This document shows positions 8,495 to 16,220 of a stretch of DNA of 50,256 nt, piece after piece. The number at the start of each line of letters is the position of its first letter. The stretch's first letter is position 1. The stretch is from assembly GCA_965655865.1 (NCBI GenBank), contig CBFHJJ010000010.1:1-50256 (forward strand). The letters are read 5' to 3'. The notes under the pieces were generated by a model, which ran no database searches, was not told where the DNA came from, and saw nothing but the letters and a program-made list of their open reading frames with translations. The translations under genes were made by a program, and so were the position numbers. Source of the stretch: MAG-121220-bin8 sp965655865. GTDB taxonomy: Bacteria; Bacteroidota; Bacteroidia; Flavobacteriales; Flavobacteriaceae.

Positions 8495-9019
8495 TTATTC
8501 CCAAGGTCTCATCCATTGAACAACTCTGTTAACTTTTCCATTTACAACATGTATTCTTTCAAAGTAATGTTCTGAAGAAGAAGAACCATCTTTATAGTCG
8601 ATTTCTTCAGTAAAATTGATTGAAACTACAGTGTAGTTTTCTGACCCTTCAACTGCAATTGGAGTTACATTATGCATAGTTCTTTTAATAGACTTGAAAG
8701 TTGATTGTCTTTCACTCACAAAATCAGTATTTGAAGTGTCAACATCAACAACACCAGCCATGTCTCCTGGATGAAATTTTACAATATCTTCAGATAAGTC
8801 TACCATTTTATCCAATTCCATATCGCCATAAGCATTATAAAAAGCCATAGCAATTTCAAGATCACTTTCAGATCCAATAACTGCTTTCGGACTTGTTCCC
8901 TCTGGAAATTGTTCATCTCCTCCCATATGCCAAACTCCACCAGATTTTTCAACTTCAATTGTTTTTGTTTCGCAACTAATAAAAGTTGTAATAACAAATA
9001 ATATTAATAATTTTTTCAC
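8495..9019 (-). CDS. NTF2/SnoaL-like lipoprotein, array member 4
   Basis: A 174-aa predicted lipoprotein with Cys16 after FISC. The start is GTG (complement of CAC at 9017-9019), aligning its leader with the other array members. The mature domain shows the NTF2 pattern: a helix with IAMFYNAYGDMELDKMVDLSEDIVKFHPG, then strands including YTVVSINFTEEIDYKDG and YFERIHVVNGKVNRVVQWMRPWE. The closing HVVNGKV strand matches the other members. It lies 11 bases after member 3. Substrate or ligand unknown; exported, lipid-anchored location inferred from the lipobox. Confidence 0.82.
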   Translation of the reverse strand: MKKLLILFVITTFISCETKTIEVEKSGGVWHMGGDEQFPEGTSPKAVIGSESDLEIAMAFYNAYGDMELDKMVDLSEDIVKFHPGDMAGVVDVDTSNTDFVSERQSTFKSIKRTMHNVTPIAVEGSENYTVVSINFTEEIDYKDGSSSSEHYFERIHVVNGKVNRVVQWMRPWE

Positions 9020-9030
9020 AGCTTTAAATT

Positions 9031-9819
9031 TTAAAAGAATTTATAATTGGTGTTATTATAATGGGCTTGCATTCCTTTTTCACCTCCAATAACTAATCTA
9101 GTTGCTTTAGCAACAAGTTTACTTGAATCTTCATTGAATCTCCAATTTAAATAAGTTTCATATTGTTCATATGAGTCCCAGTACTCATAAATAAAATAAG
9201 TCTGAGTTTCTTCATTATAGAAAGCTTCTAAGTGTGAACAGCCTTCTGCATTTCTAGTTACAGTTAAGCCGTCATCTGAATCCATTAATTCTTGAAATTT
9301 AGCAATATTTTTTTTGCTAACTTTTGCAGTAAATACTACAACATTTCTTTGAGCAGGTCCGACTGCATTTACCATACCAGTAGCATCAAAATATTCTCCT
9401 GTGGTAACAATTTTCCCATCCTTGAAATCAAAGTTATGGTAAGACATTAAGCTGAATTCTCTTCCAGTAGACTTGCTAGTTCCGCTCCACCTACCATATG
9501 CTCTAACACTACCATCTGGTCTCATTGTTAAAGTATCAATTCCAGGTAACCATACAGGTTCATTAAATTTGACATCTGTGTAATTTTTTACATAAAAATC
9601 TGCAACCTGAAATGATGCATCATATCCAACTCTTCCCATGCCGTACATTGGTGCTACATCTTGAACATCTTCAGAAACAACTTCTTTCCATAATTCGATA
9701 TCACCAGTTTCAAAAGCTTGAACCCATTTTTTAGCAAGTTCTAAATTTGCATCGTAATCAGGATTCGAAGAACACGATACTGCAATTAGACTAATTAATA
9801 GTAATAATAGTTTTTTCAT
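9031..9819 (-). CDS. NTF2/SnoaL-like lipoprotein fused to an ABM-type domain, array member 3
   Basis: At 262 aa it is the longest array member. Lipobox IAVSC puts the lipid on Cys16. Residues about 20-150 form an NTF2/SnoaL-like domain (AKKWVQAFETGDIELWKEVVSEDV near the start; YHNFDFKDGKIVTTGEYFD near its end). Residues about 158-255 match an antibiotic-biosynthesis-monooxygenase-like domain: FTAKVSKKNIAKFQELM, then EGCSHLEAFYNEETQTYFIY and YEYWDSYEQYETYL, a ferredoxin-like fold. The two folds are usually separate cytoplasmic proteins, so an exported fusion is uncommon. It probably binds or modifies a small molecule; no reaction can be named. Confidence 0.83.
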   Translation of the reverse strand: MKKLLLLLISLIAVSCSSNPDYDANLELAKKWVQAFETGDIELWKEVVSEDVQDVAPMYGMGRVGYDASFQVADFYVKNYTDVKFNEPVWLPGIDTLTMRPDGSVRAYGRWSGTSKSTGREFSLMSYHNFDFKDGKIVTTGEYFDATGMVNAVGPAQRNVVVFTAKVSKKNIAKFQELMDSDDGLTVTRNAEGCSHLEAFYNEETQTYFIYEYWDSYEQYETYLNWRFNEDSSKLVAKATRLVIGGEKGMQAHYNNTNYKFF

Positions 9820-9831
9820 AATATTTAATTT

Positions 9832-10302
9832 TTAAAGTTCAGGTTTACTAAATTGATTCATTACGGTAATTTTGCCATTCTCAATTCTAAAGGATTCCAT
9901 ATAATTTGTAGTTACGCCATTAGATCCTGCAGAATCCCAAATTAAAACCCATTCATGGCCTTCTTCGGAAACTACAGAAATGTTTGCTCCAACCGAGTAT
10001 TCAGAAAAAACTCCTGATCTGAAAGCTTCGTCATAAAGTGTTTTAAACTCTTCAATTCCTTCTGTTGTTGATCCATCTCCGTGATAAACAACTATATCAT
10101 CTGACATATAACCATAAGCTTTATCAATTTCTATATCCATTATGGCTTTATGTAAATTTTGAACTAGTAAAACATTTTCTTGATTTCCGATCTTCCATTC
10201 CTTTTGATAAGTAGGTTCATAAGGAAAATCTAGAGAAGATTTCTTCATTTCAGAACATGCTGAAACAGAAATAATTATTAGTAATAAAATTAATTTTTTC
10301 AT
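9832..10302 (-). CDS. NTF2/SnoaL-like lipoprotein, array member 2
   Basis: A 156-aa predicted lipoprotein, lipobox SVSAC with Cys16. The NTF2-like features are LVQNLHKAIMDIEIDKAYGYMSDDIVVYHGDG, then TTEGIEEFKTLYDEAF and the paired strands HEWVLIWDSAGSNGV and MESFRIENGKITVMNQFS. The helix followed by DDIVVYHGDG resembles SnoaL-like and DUF4440-like proteins closely. It lies 16 bases after member 1 and 12 bases before member 3 in one transcription unit. No catalytic residues can be assigned with confidence. Confidence 0.82.
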   Translation of the reverse strand: MKKLILLLIIISVSACSEMKKSSLDFPYEPTYQKEWKIGNQENVLLVQNLHKAIMDIEIDKAYGYMSDDIVVYHGDGSTTEGIEEFKTLYDEAFRSGVFSEYSVGANISVVSEEGHEWVLIWDSAGSNGVTTNYMESFRIENGKITVMNQFSKPEL

Positions 10303-10318
10303 TTTTTTAATATTTTAA

Positions 10319-10825
10319 TTATTTATTTTCTCTTTTTGCTGAAGACCACATTACAAGTTGTCCATCAACAATTTGATACCATTCTTCGTAAACATCTCCG
10401 TTCGCACCTGTAAATCTTGCGCATACCCATTCTCCATTTTCATTTGCATAATCTCCAGTTTCAGATTTAGTTGGTTTCACAGAAAAAGCAAAATTTGTAA
10501 CCCATCCCCAATCTTCTTCTTTTTCTAACGAGTCTTGATAACCATTTTCAATATGAGCTATGAATTCTTCTGCGTTTGTAGAAACAGAGTTGTCATCATG
10601 AGTATAATTTCCTTCGTCAGAAATTAATGTTTTTAAAGATTCATAATCTCTTTCTGCCCAAGCTTTGTCAATTGCTTTAAATACATCTAATGTAGCTTCT
10701 GAACCAAGAGTAACAGATTGTCCTGTGCCCTCGATAAACCCATTAGAAGGAGTTTCACATTCTTGATTTTGATTAGCGCAAGAAATAAATAACCCTAATA
10801 CGCTTAGTAATAATAGTTTTTTCAT
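10319..10825 (-). CDS. NTF2/SnoaL-like lipoprotein, array member 1 (promoter-proximal)
   Basis: A 168-aa predicted lipoprotein, lipobox LFISC with Cys16. The domain is recognised from DVFKAIDKAWAERDYESLKTLISDEGNYTHDDN, then SVSTNAEEFIAHIENGY and a final strand pair GDVYEEWYQIVDGQLVMWSS. It is the first gene of the five-gene array; the 91 bases upstream separate it from the DUF3575-like gene and probably hold the promoter (a TATCTTTA box near 10890 is one base off the -7 consensus). Its sequence is only distantly similar to the other members, which argues for old duplication or separate recruitment. Confidence 0.8.
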   Translation of the reverse strand: MKKLLLLSVLGLFISCANQNQECETPSNGFIEGTGQSVTLGSEATLDVFKAIDKAWAERDYESLKTLISDEGNYTHDDNSVSTNAEEFIAHIENGYQDSLEKEEDWGWVTNFAFSVKPTKSETGDYANENGEWVCARFTGANGDVYEEWYQIVDGQLVMWSSAKRENK

Positions 10826-10916
10826 TTTGTTTTAAGTTAATTGTTAAGTTCTGAAAAATTCAGAAAGGTTAAGTTAAGAAAAAACTTTTAAAGATACCTC
10901 AAAGAATGTTTGTTAT

Positions 10917-11495
10917 TTAAAATCTCTTTCCAATAGACACTCCACCTCTAATAGTTGCGGTATTCATTCCGTTAACATCTTCATCATAAAGTAGATTTCT
11001 GCCAACTCCAAACATTAATTCAAAAGTAAACCCTTTTCTGTTTAACCATTTTCTGCCGACTGCAAGTCCAGGTGAGATGTCAGTGTAAGATTCTGATTTT
11101 ACATCTGAATAATTTTCAGATTTAGCTGATGAAAATTTAGTGAAAATCTCAGCAAAAATACCATAACCTCCATAATCTTGAGACTCTAAAAAATAAAACC
11201 TGTAATAAGGTGTAATTGCGAATTTATCATTCCATTCTGAGCCTAGCTCCGTATCAAAATTAATAAACATTGTTGCACCGTAAGCAGTAGAAGAATTTCT
11301 GTTTTTTTCATAACTCAGCGTTAAAGCGGGAAATATTAATAAATCTAAAAAATCAATTTTAATTTCATTTTGCCCTAATAATTTATTTAAATTTTCAATT
11401 TGAGTATCTGATTTAATAACCTCTACCTTTTGAACTTCTTGAGCAGTATTGTATAATGGAATTAGAAATAATAAGATTAATAATATTTTTTTCAT
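10917..11495 (-). CDS. DUF3575-like outer membrane beta-barrel protein
   Basis: A 192-aa exported protein with a signal peptide ending near YNTAQE. The mature part alternates amphipathic strands (LTLSYEKNRNSSTAYGATMF, then KFAITPYYRFYF, YGGYGIFAEIF, SPGLAVGRKWL) and finishes with GGVSIGKRF, whose final aromatic residue is typical of proteins inserted by the BAM complex. It resembles the DUF3575 family, small barrels of unknown function found in Bacteroidota. It is upstream of the lipoprotein array on the same strand but separated by 91 bases, so co-transcription is uncertain. Confidence 0.75.
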   Translation of the reverse strand: MKKILLILLFLIPLYNTAQEVQKVEVIKSDTQIENLNKLLGQNEIKIDFLDLLIFPALTLSYEKNRNSSTAYGATMFINFDTELGSEWNDKFAITPYYRFYFLESQDYGGYGIFAEIFTKFSSAKSENYSDVKSESYTDISPGLAVGRKWLNRKGFTFELMFGVGRNLLYDEDVNGMNTATIRGGVSIGKRF

Positions 11496-11534
11496 TTTCT
11501 AAATTTATTATAAATCTAATGTTAAATTTGATGA

Positions 11535-12152
11535 ATGAAACATGCTTTTAAATTTTTTCTTATTTTATTTATCATCTCATGTGAAGGTTCATCTTCAGAT
11601 TGTTGTGTATTTCCTGATCTAAGAGAAGAAATTATAATTAATAAAGGAATTTTTACAGTTTCTTACAATGAAGTTTATGAGCAACCAAATTGGATAGAGT
11701 ATTCTGTTTCTAATAGACCAAAAAATGTTGATAGAGGTAATAAAAATTTTTATTTAGAACCAGGTGTTAAAACAAGTGATAATGCTGATTATTATAAAAA
11801 CGAATGGGATAAAGGTCATTTAGCACCTGCAGCTACTTTTAGCGACTCAGAAGAAAATTTAAATAAGACATTTTCGTTTGTAAACTGTGCAATGCAAATC
11901 GATGACTTAAATAGGGGAGAGTGGGCTCAATTGGAACAACAAGTAAGAGACTGGTCAGCATCACTTGGAAGTATAAGAGTTAGAATTGAGCTAGTTTTTG
12001 ATCCTGGTCACGAAGTTAGGGAAACAGGTGTGCATATTCCAACAGGTTTTTGGAAAAACTTAACTTATTCAAATGGAGATAAAGAATGTTATTATTTTCC
12101 AAATGCTCCTACAACAAAAAATTGGGATCTGTATATAGCTAATTGTAATTAG
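11535..12152 (+). CDS. NUC1-family DNA/RNA non-specific endonuclease, predicted lipoprotein
   Basis: A 205-aa predicted lipoprotein (lipobox FIISC, Cys16) of the beta-beta-alpha-metal nuclease family. The active-site block reads DKGHLAP at 92-98 with the general-base His95, where most relatives have DRGH. The metal ligand Asn is in DDLNRGEW (Asn126). The enzyme should cut DNA and RNA without sequence preference once exported, providing phosphate or nucleotides or acting in defence. The gene ends in a 4-base stop-codon overlap with the convergent sulfatase gene. A TAAATTTG box just before the ATG (11523-11530) fits the -7 consensus but would leave almost no leader. Confidence 0.88.
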   Translation: MKHAFKFFLILFIISCEGSSSDCCVFPDLREEIIINKGIFTVSYNEVYEQPNWIEYSVSNRPKNVDRGNKNFYLEPGVKTSDNADYYKNEWDKGHLAPAATFSDSEENLNKTFSFVNCAMQIDDLNRGEWAQLEQQVRDWSASLGSIRVRIELVFDPGHEVRETGVHIPTGFWKNLTYSNGDKECYYFPNAPTTKNWDLYIANCN

Positions 12153-13885
12153 TTACGTTTATATATTTCTATCCAAAACGGAAAGATTTTTTTATTATTA
12201 ACCTTTAAAAATGATATTAAATCAACCTTGTTATTATCAATACTAATATCATTCATTTTTAATGTACTGTAAACTTCTTTTACTGTTTTTTTACTGTAAA
12301 CTCTATTATTAATTTCTGTAAACAATACTCCTTTATTTTTAATGGAATCTTTGAACTTAAATTTAAAATCATAAGTTCCTTTTTTAAAATTTACTTTCCA
12401 ATAAGAATAGATATCGTTTTGTGCCCAAATCCCTCTTTCACCTGACGCATCATTTCTGTTTAAGATAACAGGATTTTCAAATTCAGAACCGATAATTATT
12501 CTGGGTGGATTTTTAATGTTTTCAGATTCTAATAAATCATCAATAGAATTGTCCATTTCTATTTTAAAAGATTTTGCTATTTCAATATTTTGATTAATTA
12601 CATTTTTACTTTCCAATGGGTCGGCAATTAAATCATATAATTCAAAGTCTTCAATTTTACTATTGTAGTCATTGTTTCCTACTAGTTTATAATTATCATT
12701 TTGAACAGACATATTTATATATTTTTCCGGAAATCTTCTAGTCCAATATGAAAATAAATACCTATCATTAAAAGTTTTAGAATTAATTAAAGGAACTAGA
12801 CTTTGTCCATCTATTTTTCTATCACCAGGAATTTTTAAATCACACAGCTCCAATATTGTTGGCAATACATCAATGTGAGCCGACATTTTATTAATTACTT
12901 TAGAATTTTTAAATTTTTCAGCGTACTTAATATAAAATGGCACTCTTGTTCCTCCATTATAGACTGTTCCTTTAAGCCCTTTCATGTTTGAGTTATATCT
13001 TAATTGTTGAGGACCATTGTCAGTCATGAAAATTACTATAGTTTCTTCTTCAATTCCAAGCTCTGTTAATTTGTTTAATACTTTACCAACGTTATCATCA
13101 ATGTTGGTTACCATTCCATATATTTTTCTTGCATCTTCCTTATCTTTTTCGCTCATTTTTGAAGCTAGGCTTTTATCTTCAAAACCTAATTCAGGATTTA
13201 AATCTTTATATATGTTGTAATACTTTTCTGGAACCTGCAATGGGGTATGAGGAGCATTAAATGATAAATAACAGAAAAAAGATTTATTTTTATTTTTTTC
13301 TATAAATTTTACAGCATTTTCAGCAAATATATCAGAGCAATAACCCTTGTATTGATTTTGTTTGTTGTTTTTCCAAAGAACGGGATCAAAATAACTTGTA
13401 TTTCCTTTATAATAATTAGTAAAATCTCCAACTTGCCCAATACCTCCAGCCAGATGAACTAAAGATTCATCAAATCCTTGTTCTGAGGGTCTAAATGGAT
13501 AATTATCTCCTAAATGCCATTTTCCAAAAATTCCAGTTGAATAGTCAGCTTCTTTTAAAATTTCTGCAATTGTAGTTTCAGTATTAGACATGATTGCTCC
13601 TCCGTTGTAAGTATCTCTAACTCCTGTCCTAAGAGAATATCTTCCAGTCATTAAACTTGATCTAGTTGGAGCACATACAGGCGAGACATAAAAGTTATCA
13701 AACTGAATACTTTCACTAGCAAACTGATCAATATTTGGAGTTATAATATTTGGATTTTTATTAATTCCTAAATCTCCAAAACCTTGGTCGTCTGTCATTA
13801 TGATTATGACATTTGGTTTTTTATTTTCGATCGGACTGTAACAAGAGTTTAAGACAATAAAAACAATTAATACTAACCTTTTCAT
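12149..13885 (-). CDS. Type I sulfatase, predicted lipoprotein
   Basis: A 578-aa member of the alkaline-phosphatase/sulfatase superfamily. Starting at ATG 13885 gives a lipoprotein leader with LNSC (Cys15); a TTG six bases upstream is the alternative. Metal-binding Asp residues lie in IIIMTDDQGFGDLG near the N-terminus. The sulfatase signature CAPTRSSLMTGRY carries the Cys that is converted to formylglycine, so a maturase (anSME), absent here, is needed. Later blocks GKWHLG and MTDNGPQ are intact. It probably removes sulfate esters from algal polysaccharides, a common role in marine Flavobacteriia. No other polysaccharide-utilisation genes adjoin it. Confidence 0.92.
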   Translation of the reverse strand: MKRLVLIVFIVLNSCYSPIENKKPNVIIIMTDDQGFGDLGINKNPNIITPNIDQFASESIQFDNFYVSPVCAPTRSSLMTGRYSLRTGVRDTYNGGAIMSNTETTIAEILKEADYSTGIFGKWHLGDNYPFRPSEQGFDESLVHLAGGIGQVGDFTNYYKGNTSYFDPVLWKNNKQNQYKGYCSDIFAENAVKFIEKNKNKSFFCYLSFNAPHTPLQVPEKYYNIYKDLNPELGFEDKSLASKMSEKDKEDARKIYGMVTNIDDNVGKVLNKLTELGIEEETIVIFMTDNGPQQLRYNSNMKGLKGTVYNGGTRVPFYIKYAEKFKNSKVINKMSAHIDVLPTILELCDLKIPGDRKIDGQSLVPLINSKTFNDRYLFSYWTRRFPEKYINMSVQNDNYKLVGNNDYNSKIEDFELYDLIADPLESKNVINQNIEIAKSFKIEMDNSIDDLLESENIKNPPRIIIGSEFENPVILNRNDASGERGIWAQNDIYSYWKVNFKKGTYDFKFKFKDSIKNKGVLFTEINNRVYSKKTVKEVYSTLKMNDISIDNNKVDLISFLKVNNKKIFPFWIEIYKRN

Positions 13886-13915
13886 GTTCAAATAGTTTAT
13901 CTCAATATAGTAAAA

Positions 13916-14701
13916 TTAAATAGTAATAGTTGTCTGTGAACAATTCACAGCACTTCCAATTACTGTAACTCTTTTAGAATGATTGACACACTCAAATTCC
14001 CCAATTCTATTGGAAAGCTGAACTGAGGTTAATTGATTTTTATTTAGCCTTTTGGACCAAAAAGGAATTAATGAACAATGTGATGATCCAGTAGCCGGAT
14101 CTTCAAGTATTGTTGATTGGGGAGTAAAATATCTAGATACAAAATCAGAACTAGTACCTGTTGCAGTGACAACAACTCCACCAGGATCTAAGTTTATTTG
14201 ATTAAAATAGTGGGTATTGATTTTAATTTTTTTGATCTCTTCTTCAGAATCATAAATCAATAAATAATCTCTTGATTTGTAAATTTCTAACGGTTTTAAG
14301 TTTAATGATTTAGATATTAGTTTTGGTAAATTTGATTTTACAGGAACTCTGGATGGAAAATCCATATGATATTTATTGTCCTTAAAATCGACATTAATTT
14401 CTCCACTTTTGGTTTGAAAACTAATTGATTTTTCTGGATAATTTAAAAATGAATTTAAACAATGTGCTGTAGCTAATGTAGCATGTCCACATAAATCCAT
14501 TTCTATTTCTGGAGTGAACCATCTTAAAAGAATATTATTGTCTTTAAGTATGAAAAAAGCTGTTTCAGCTACAGCATTTTTTTTACTTATTGATAGAAGT
14601 AAATCATCTTCAAGCCAATTTTTTAAAGGTATCACACAGGCAGGGTTTCCACCTGAAATCTTCTTTGTGAAAGCATTAATTTTGTAAACGTCTAATTTCA
14701 A
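13916..14701 (-). CDS. PhzF-family isomerase-like protein
   Basis: A 261-aa cytoplasmic protein with the two-lobed diaminopimelate-epimerase-like fold. Typical PhzF blocks are VDVYKINAFT-like strand 1, GGNPACVIP (17-25), AVAETAFFI with the catalytic Glu46, and MDLCGHATLATAH. A second-lobe block DPATGSSHCSL binds substrate in relatives. PhzF isomerises a phenazine precursor; most homologues in non-phenazine bacteria are of unknown substrate, and no phenazine genes are present. Translation begins at TTG 14701 because no ATG is available. A 47-aa membrane protein gene ends two bases upstream, suggesting one transcript. Confidence 0.88.
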   Translation of the reverse strand: MKLDVYKINAFTKKISGGNPACVIPLKNWLEDDLLLSISKKNAVAETAFFILKDNNILLRWFTPEIEMDLCGHATLATAHCLNSFLNYPEKSISFQTKSGEINVDFKDNKYHMDFPSRVPVKSNLPKLISKSLNLKPLEIYKSRDYLLIYDSEEEIKKIKINTHYFNQINLDPGGVVVTATGTSSDFVSRYFTPQSTILEDPATGSSHCSLIPFWSKRLNKNQLTSVQLSNRIGEFECVNHSKRVTVIGSAVNCSQTTITI

Positions 14702-14703
14702 TC

Positions 14704-14847
14704 TTATTTTTTATTTGAGTACAAATAAGTGAATAACAAGCCCATTAATATTTGAATACCTCCCATAATATATTGACTTCTAAATATAAAATATACAGAT
14801 GAAACATACATTAGAACTATGCAGGCTAGAATAAATCTTTTGTCCAT
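14704..14847 (-). CDS. Small membrane protein, 47 aa
   Basis: ATG at 14847 opens a 47-aa protein with two hydrophobic stretches (ILACIVLMYVSSVYFIF and IMGGIQILMGLLFTYLY) separated by RSQY, and a lysine-rich end. It resembles an inner-membrane hairpin of unknown function. Its stop lies two bases before the PhzF-like gene, so the two are probably co-transcribed. Support is the clean frame, a positive N-terminus and the tight coupling; no homologue is recognised. Confidence 0.6.
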   Translation of the reverse strand: MDKRFILACIVLMYVSSVYFIFRSQYIMGGIQILMGLLFTYLYSNKK

Positions 14848-14918
14848 TTTCTAAATATAAGTTATTATTTAAAATTAGTTAAAACATCTACTTTGAATGT
14901 TTTTAATATATTTAAAAA

Positions 14919-15653
14919 ATGAAAGAAATTAAATCAATAAAAGTCAATTTCAAATTATTAATTTTTGTTTTATTATTTCCTTTTTATTTGATCTTACAAG
15001 ATGATTTAGATTTTTTAAATCTTTATACTATACCAATATTAGTTATTTTGATTTTATTTTCTTTCTACCAAATAATTATAAATAGAGAAGGTATAACAAA
15101 AAAAACCTTAATAGTTCCAGTTTTTAAAACAGTAAAAACATGGAGAGAAATAAAGTATTATGTTACAGTTAAAGAATTTAACAAGGATCATTATGCTAGT
15201 TATAACAGCAGTGGTGGATCTATATCTTTTTTGGAATCAAGTTTTCTAAAGTCAATACAATATCAACAAAAAATTACAAACTCATTGGGAGGGATTTTAA
15301 AAATCTCGAACTGTTTGTGGTTTATTGATCAAGAAAATAAAGTTTGTTTAAGGCTTGATATGGACAAATATTCAAATTCTGATGAAATTTTAAAGTCAAT
15401 TCAAATAAATGAAATTAGTTACGGAGATGAGTTTGAAGTAAATCAACCGTCTTTTCCTTTTTTAGGCTATAAAAAATTCAATGAATTATATTTTCCTAGA
15501 AACCCTGAAGAATTAGCATTATTGGAAGAAAAACTAACAGAACCCGAAAAAATCAAGTTAAATAATCTTAGAAAACGTAAAGAAAAAGGGGATAAGGTTT
15601 ATTTAATTTCAAGAGATTTGAACCTTAATATGTTTTTTGATAAAACAGATTAG
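14919..15653 (+). CDS. Membrane protein with two N-terminal TM segments, PH-like body
   Basis: A 244-aa protein of unknown function. Two hydrophobic segments (about 13-26 and 35-51) are followed by INREGITKKTLIVPVFKTVKTWREIKYYV, the pattern of bacterial PH-like domains that follow a TM hairpin. The rest is mixed beta and charged, and the C-terminal 60 residues are rich in Lys and Glu and probably helical (PEELALLEEKLTEPEKIKL). It probably faces the cytoplasm. It stands alone on the plus strand and ends five bases before a convergent 34-aa ORF. Family assignment is tentative. Confidence 0.65.
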   Translation: MKEIKSIKVNFKLLIFVLLFPFYLILQDDLDFLNLYTIPILVILILFSFYQIIINREGITKKTLIVPVFKTVKTWREIKYYVTVKEFNKDHYASYNSSGGSISFLESSFLKSIQYQQKITNSLGGILKISNCLWFIDQENKVCLRLDMDKYSNSDEILKSIQINEISYGDEFEVNQPSFPFLGYKKFNELYFPRNPEELALLEEKLTEPEKIKLNNLRKRKEKGDKVYLISRDLNLNMFFDKTD

Positions 15654-15658
15654 AAATT

Positions 15659-15763
15659 TTAGTCACCTCCCCAAGAATCCTGAAAAAAAATTCCGACACC
15701 TAGCTCAGCCCACAAGTACAAAACGATAGTAATTATAATTGTTATTATTAGTTTTTTCTTCAT
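15659..15763 (-). CDS. Small membrane-anchored peptide, 34 aa
   Basis: ATG at 15761-15763 overlaps the stop codon of the pterin dehydratase gene as ATGA, a classic translational-coupling arrangement. The product has a positively charged start (MKKK), one hydrophobic segment of about 15 residues (IITIIITIVLYLWAE) and a short C-terminus rich in aromatic and glycine residues ending WGGD. It is too short for the common families and is unrecognised. The coupling makes a real gene more likely than chance. Confidence 0.5.
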   Translation of the reverse strand: MKKKLIITIIITIVLYLWAELGVGIFFQDSWGGD

Positions 15764-16044
15764 TTTAAATCAACTAATTTTTTGTCAATTATTTGAGCTA
15801 GTTCTAAATCTAGTTCAGTTATTGCTCCTTTGTCATGAGTAAATAGAATTATTTCTAATTTGTTATACTCATTTGTCCAACGTGGATGATGATTTATCAT
15901 ATCACATTCTTTGGCAATATCAGCCATGAAACTAAAAGCTTTGTTGAAATTAGAAAATTCAATATTAATTTGAATTTTATCATTAATTAGCTTCCAATTA
16001 TTTTTTAATAAACTTAATTTTTTTTCTATTTCTACTCGATTCAT
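15760..16044 (-). CDS. phhB: 4a-hydroxytetrahydrobiopterin dehydratase (pterin carbinolamine dehydratase)
   Basis: A 94-aa protein of the PCD family, which dehydrates 4a-hydroxytetrahydropterin to the quinonoid dihydropterin and so regenerates the cofactor of aromatic amino acid hydroxylases. The signature ECDMINHHPRWTNEYNKLEI (about 46-65) contains the active-site His pair and the Trp, and ILFTHDKGAITELDLELA closes the domain. Length is normal. No hydroxylase lies nearby; PCD is also widespread without one and has been linked to molybdopterin or folate metabolism. It is followed by the coupled 34-aa gene. Confidence 0.93.
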   Translation of the reverse strand: MNRVEIEKKLSLLKNNWKLINDKIQINIEFSNFNKAFSFMADIAKECDMINHHPRWTNEYNKLEIILFTHDKGAITELDLELAQIIDKKLVDLK

Positions 16045-16185
16045 ATTTAAATATAATAAATAACTAATATGATAAAAATTATTAGCTAATGTTATGATAT
16101 AGTCAATAATTTATAGTTCTACATTCGAAAAAAGTAAAACATTTCAAATTTATTATAATTAATACTGTTTATAGGGGAATAATAT

Positions 16186-16193
16186 TAGTTTTG
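16186..16193 (+). promoter_or_regulatory. Candidate Bacteroidota -7 element before the SulP gene
   Basis: TAGTTTTG matches the TAnnTTTG consensus and lies 27 bases before the TTG start, giving a short leader. No clear TTTG -33 element is found at the usual spacing, so this is a candidate only. Confidence 0.35.
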
Positions 16194-16220
16194 CGCCTTT
16201 AATTTTTTAAATACTTTCTT

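Noticed and set aside
8800..8997. A 65-codon frame overlapping NTF2-like member 4 in another frame on the same strand
   Set aside because: The member 4 reading has a lipobox and domain fit; the other frame has a low-complexity Leu/Lys product.
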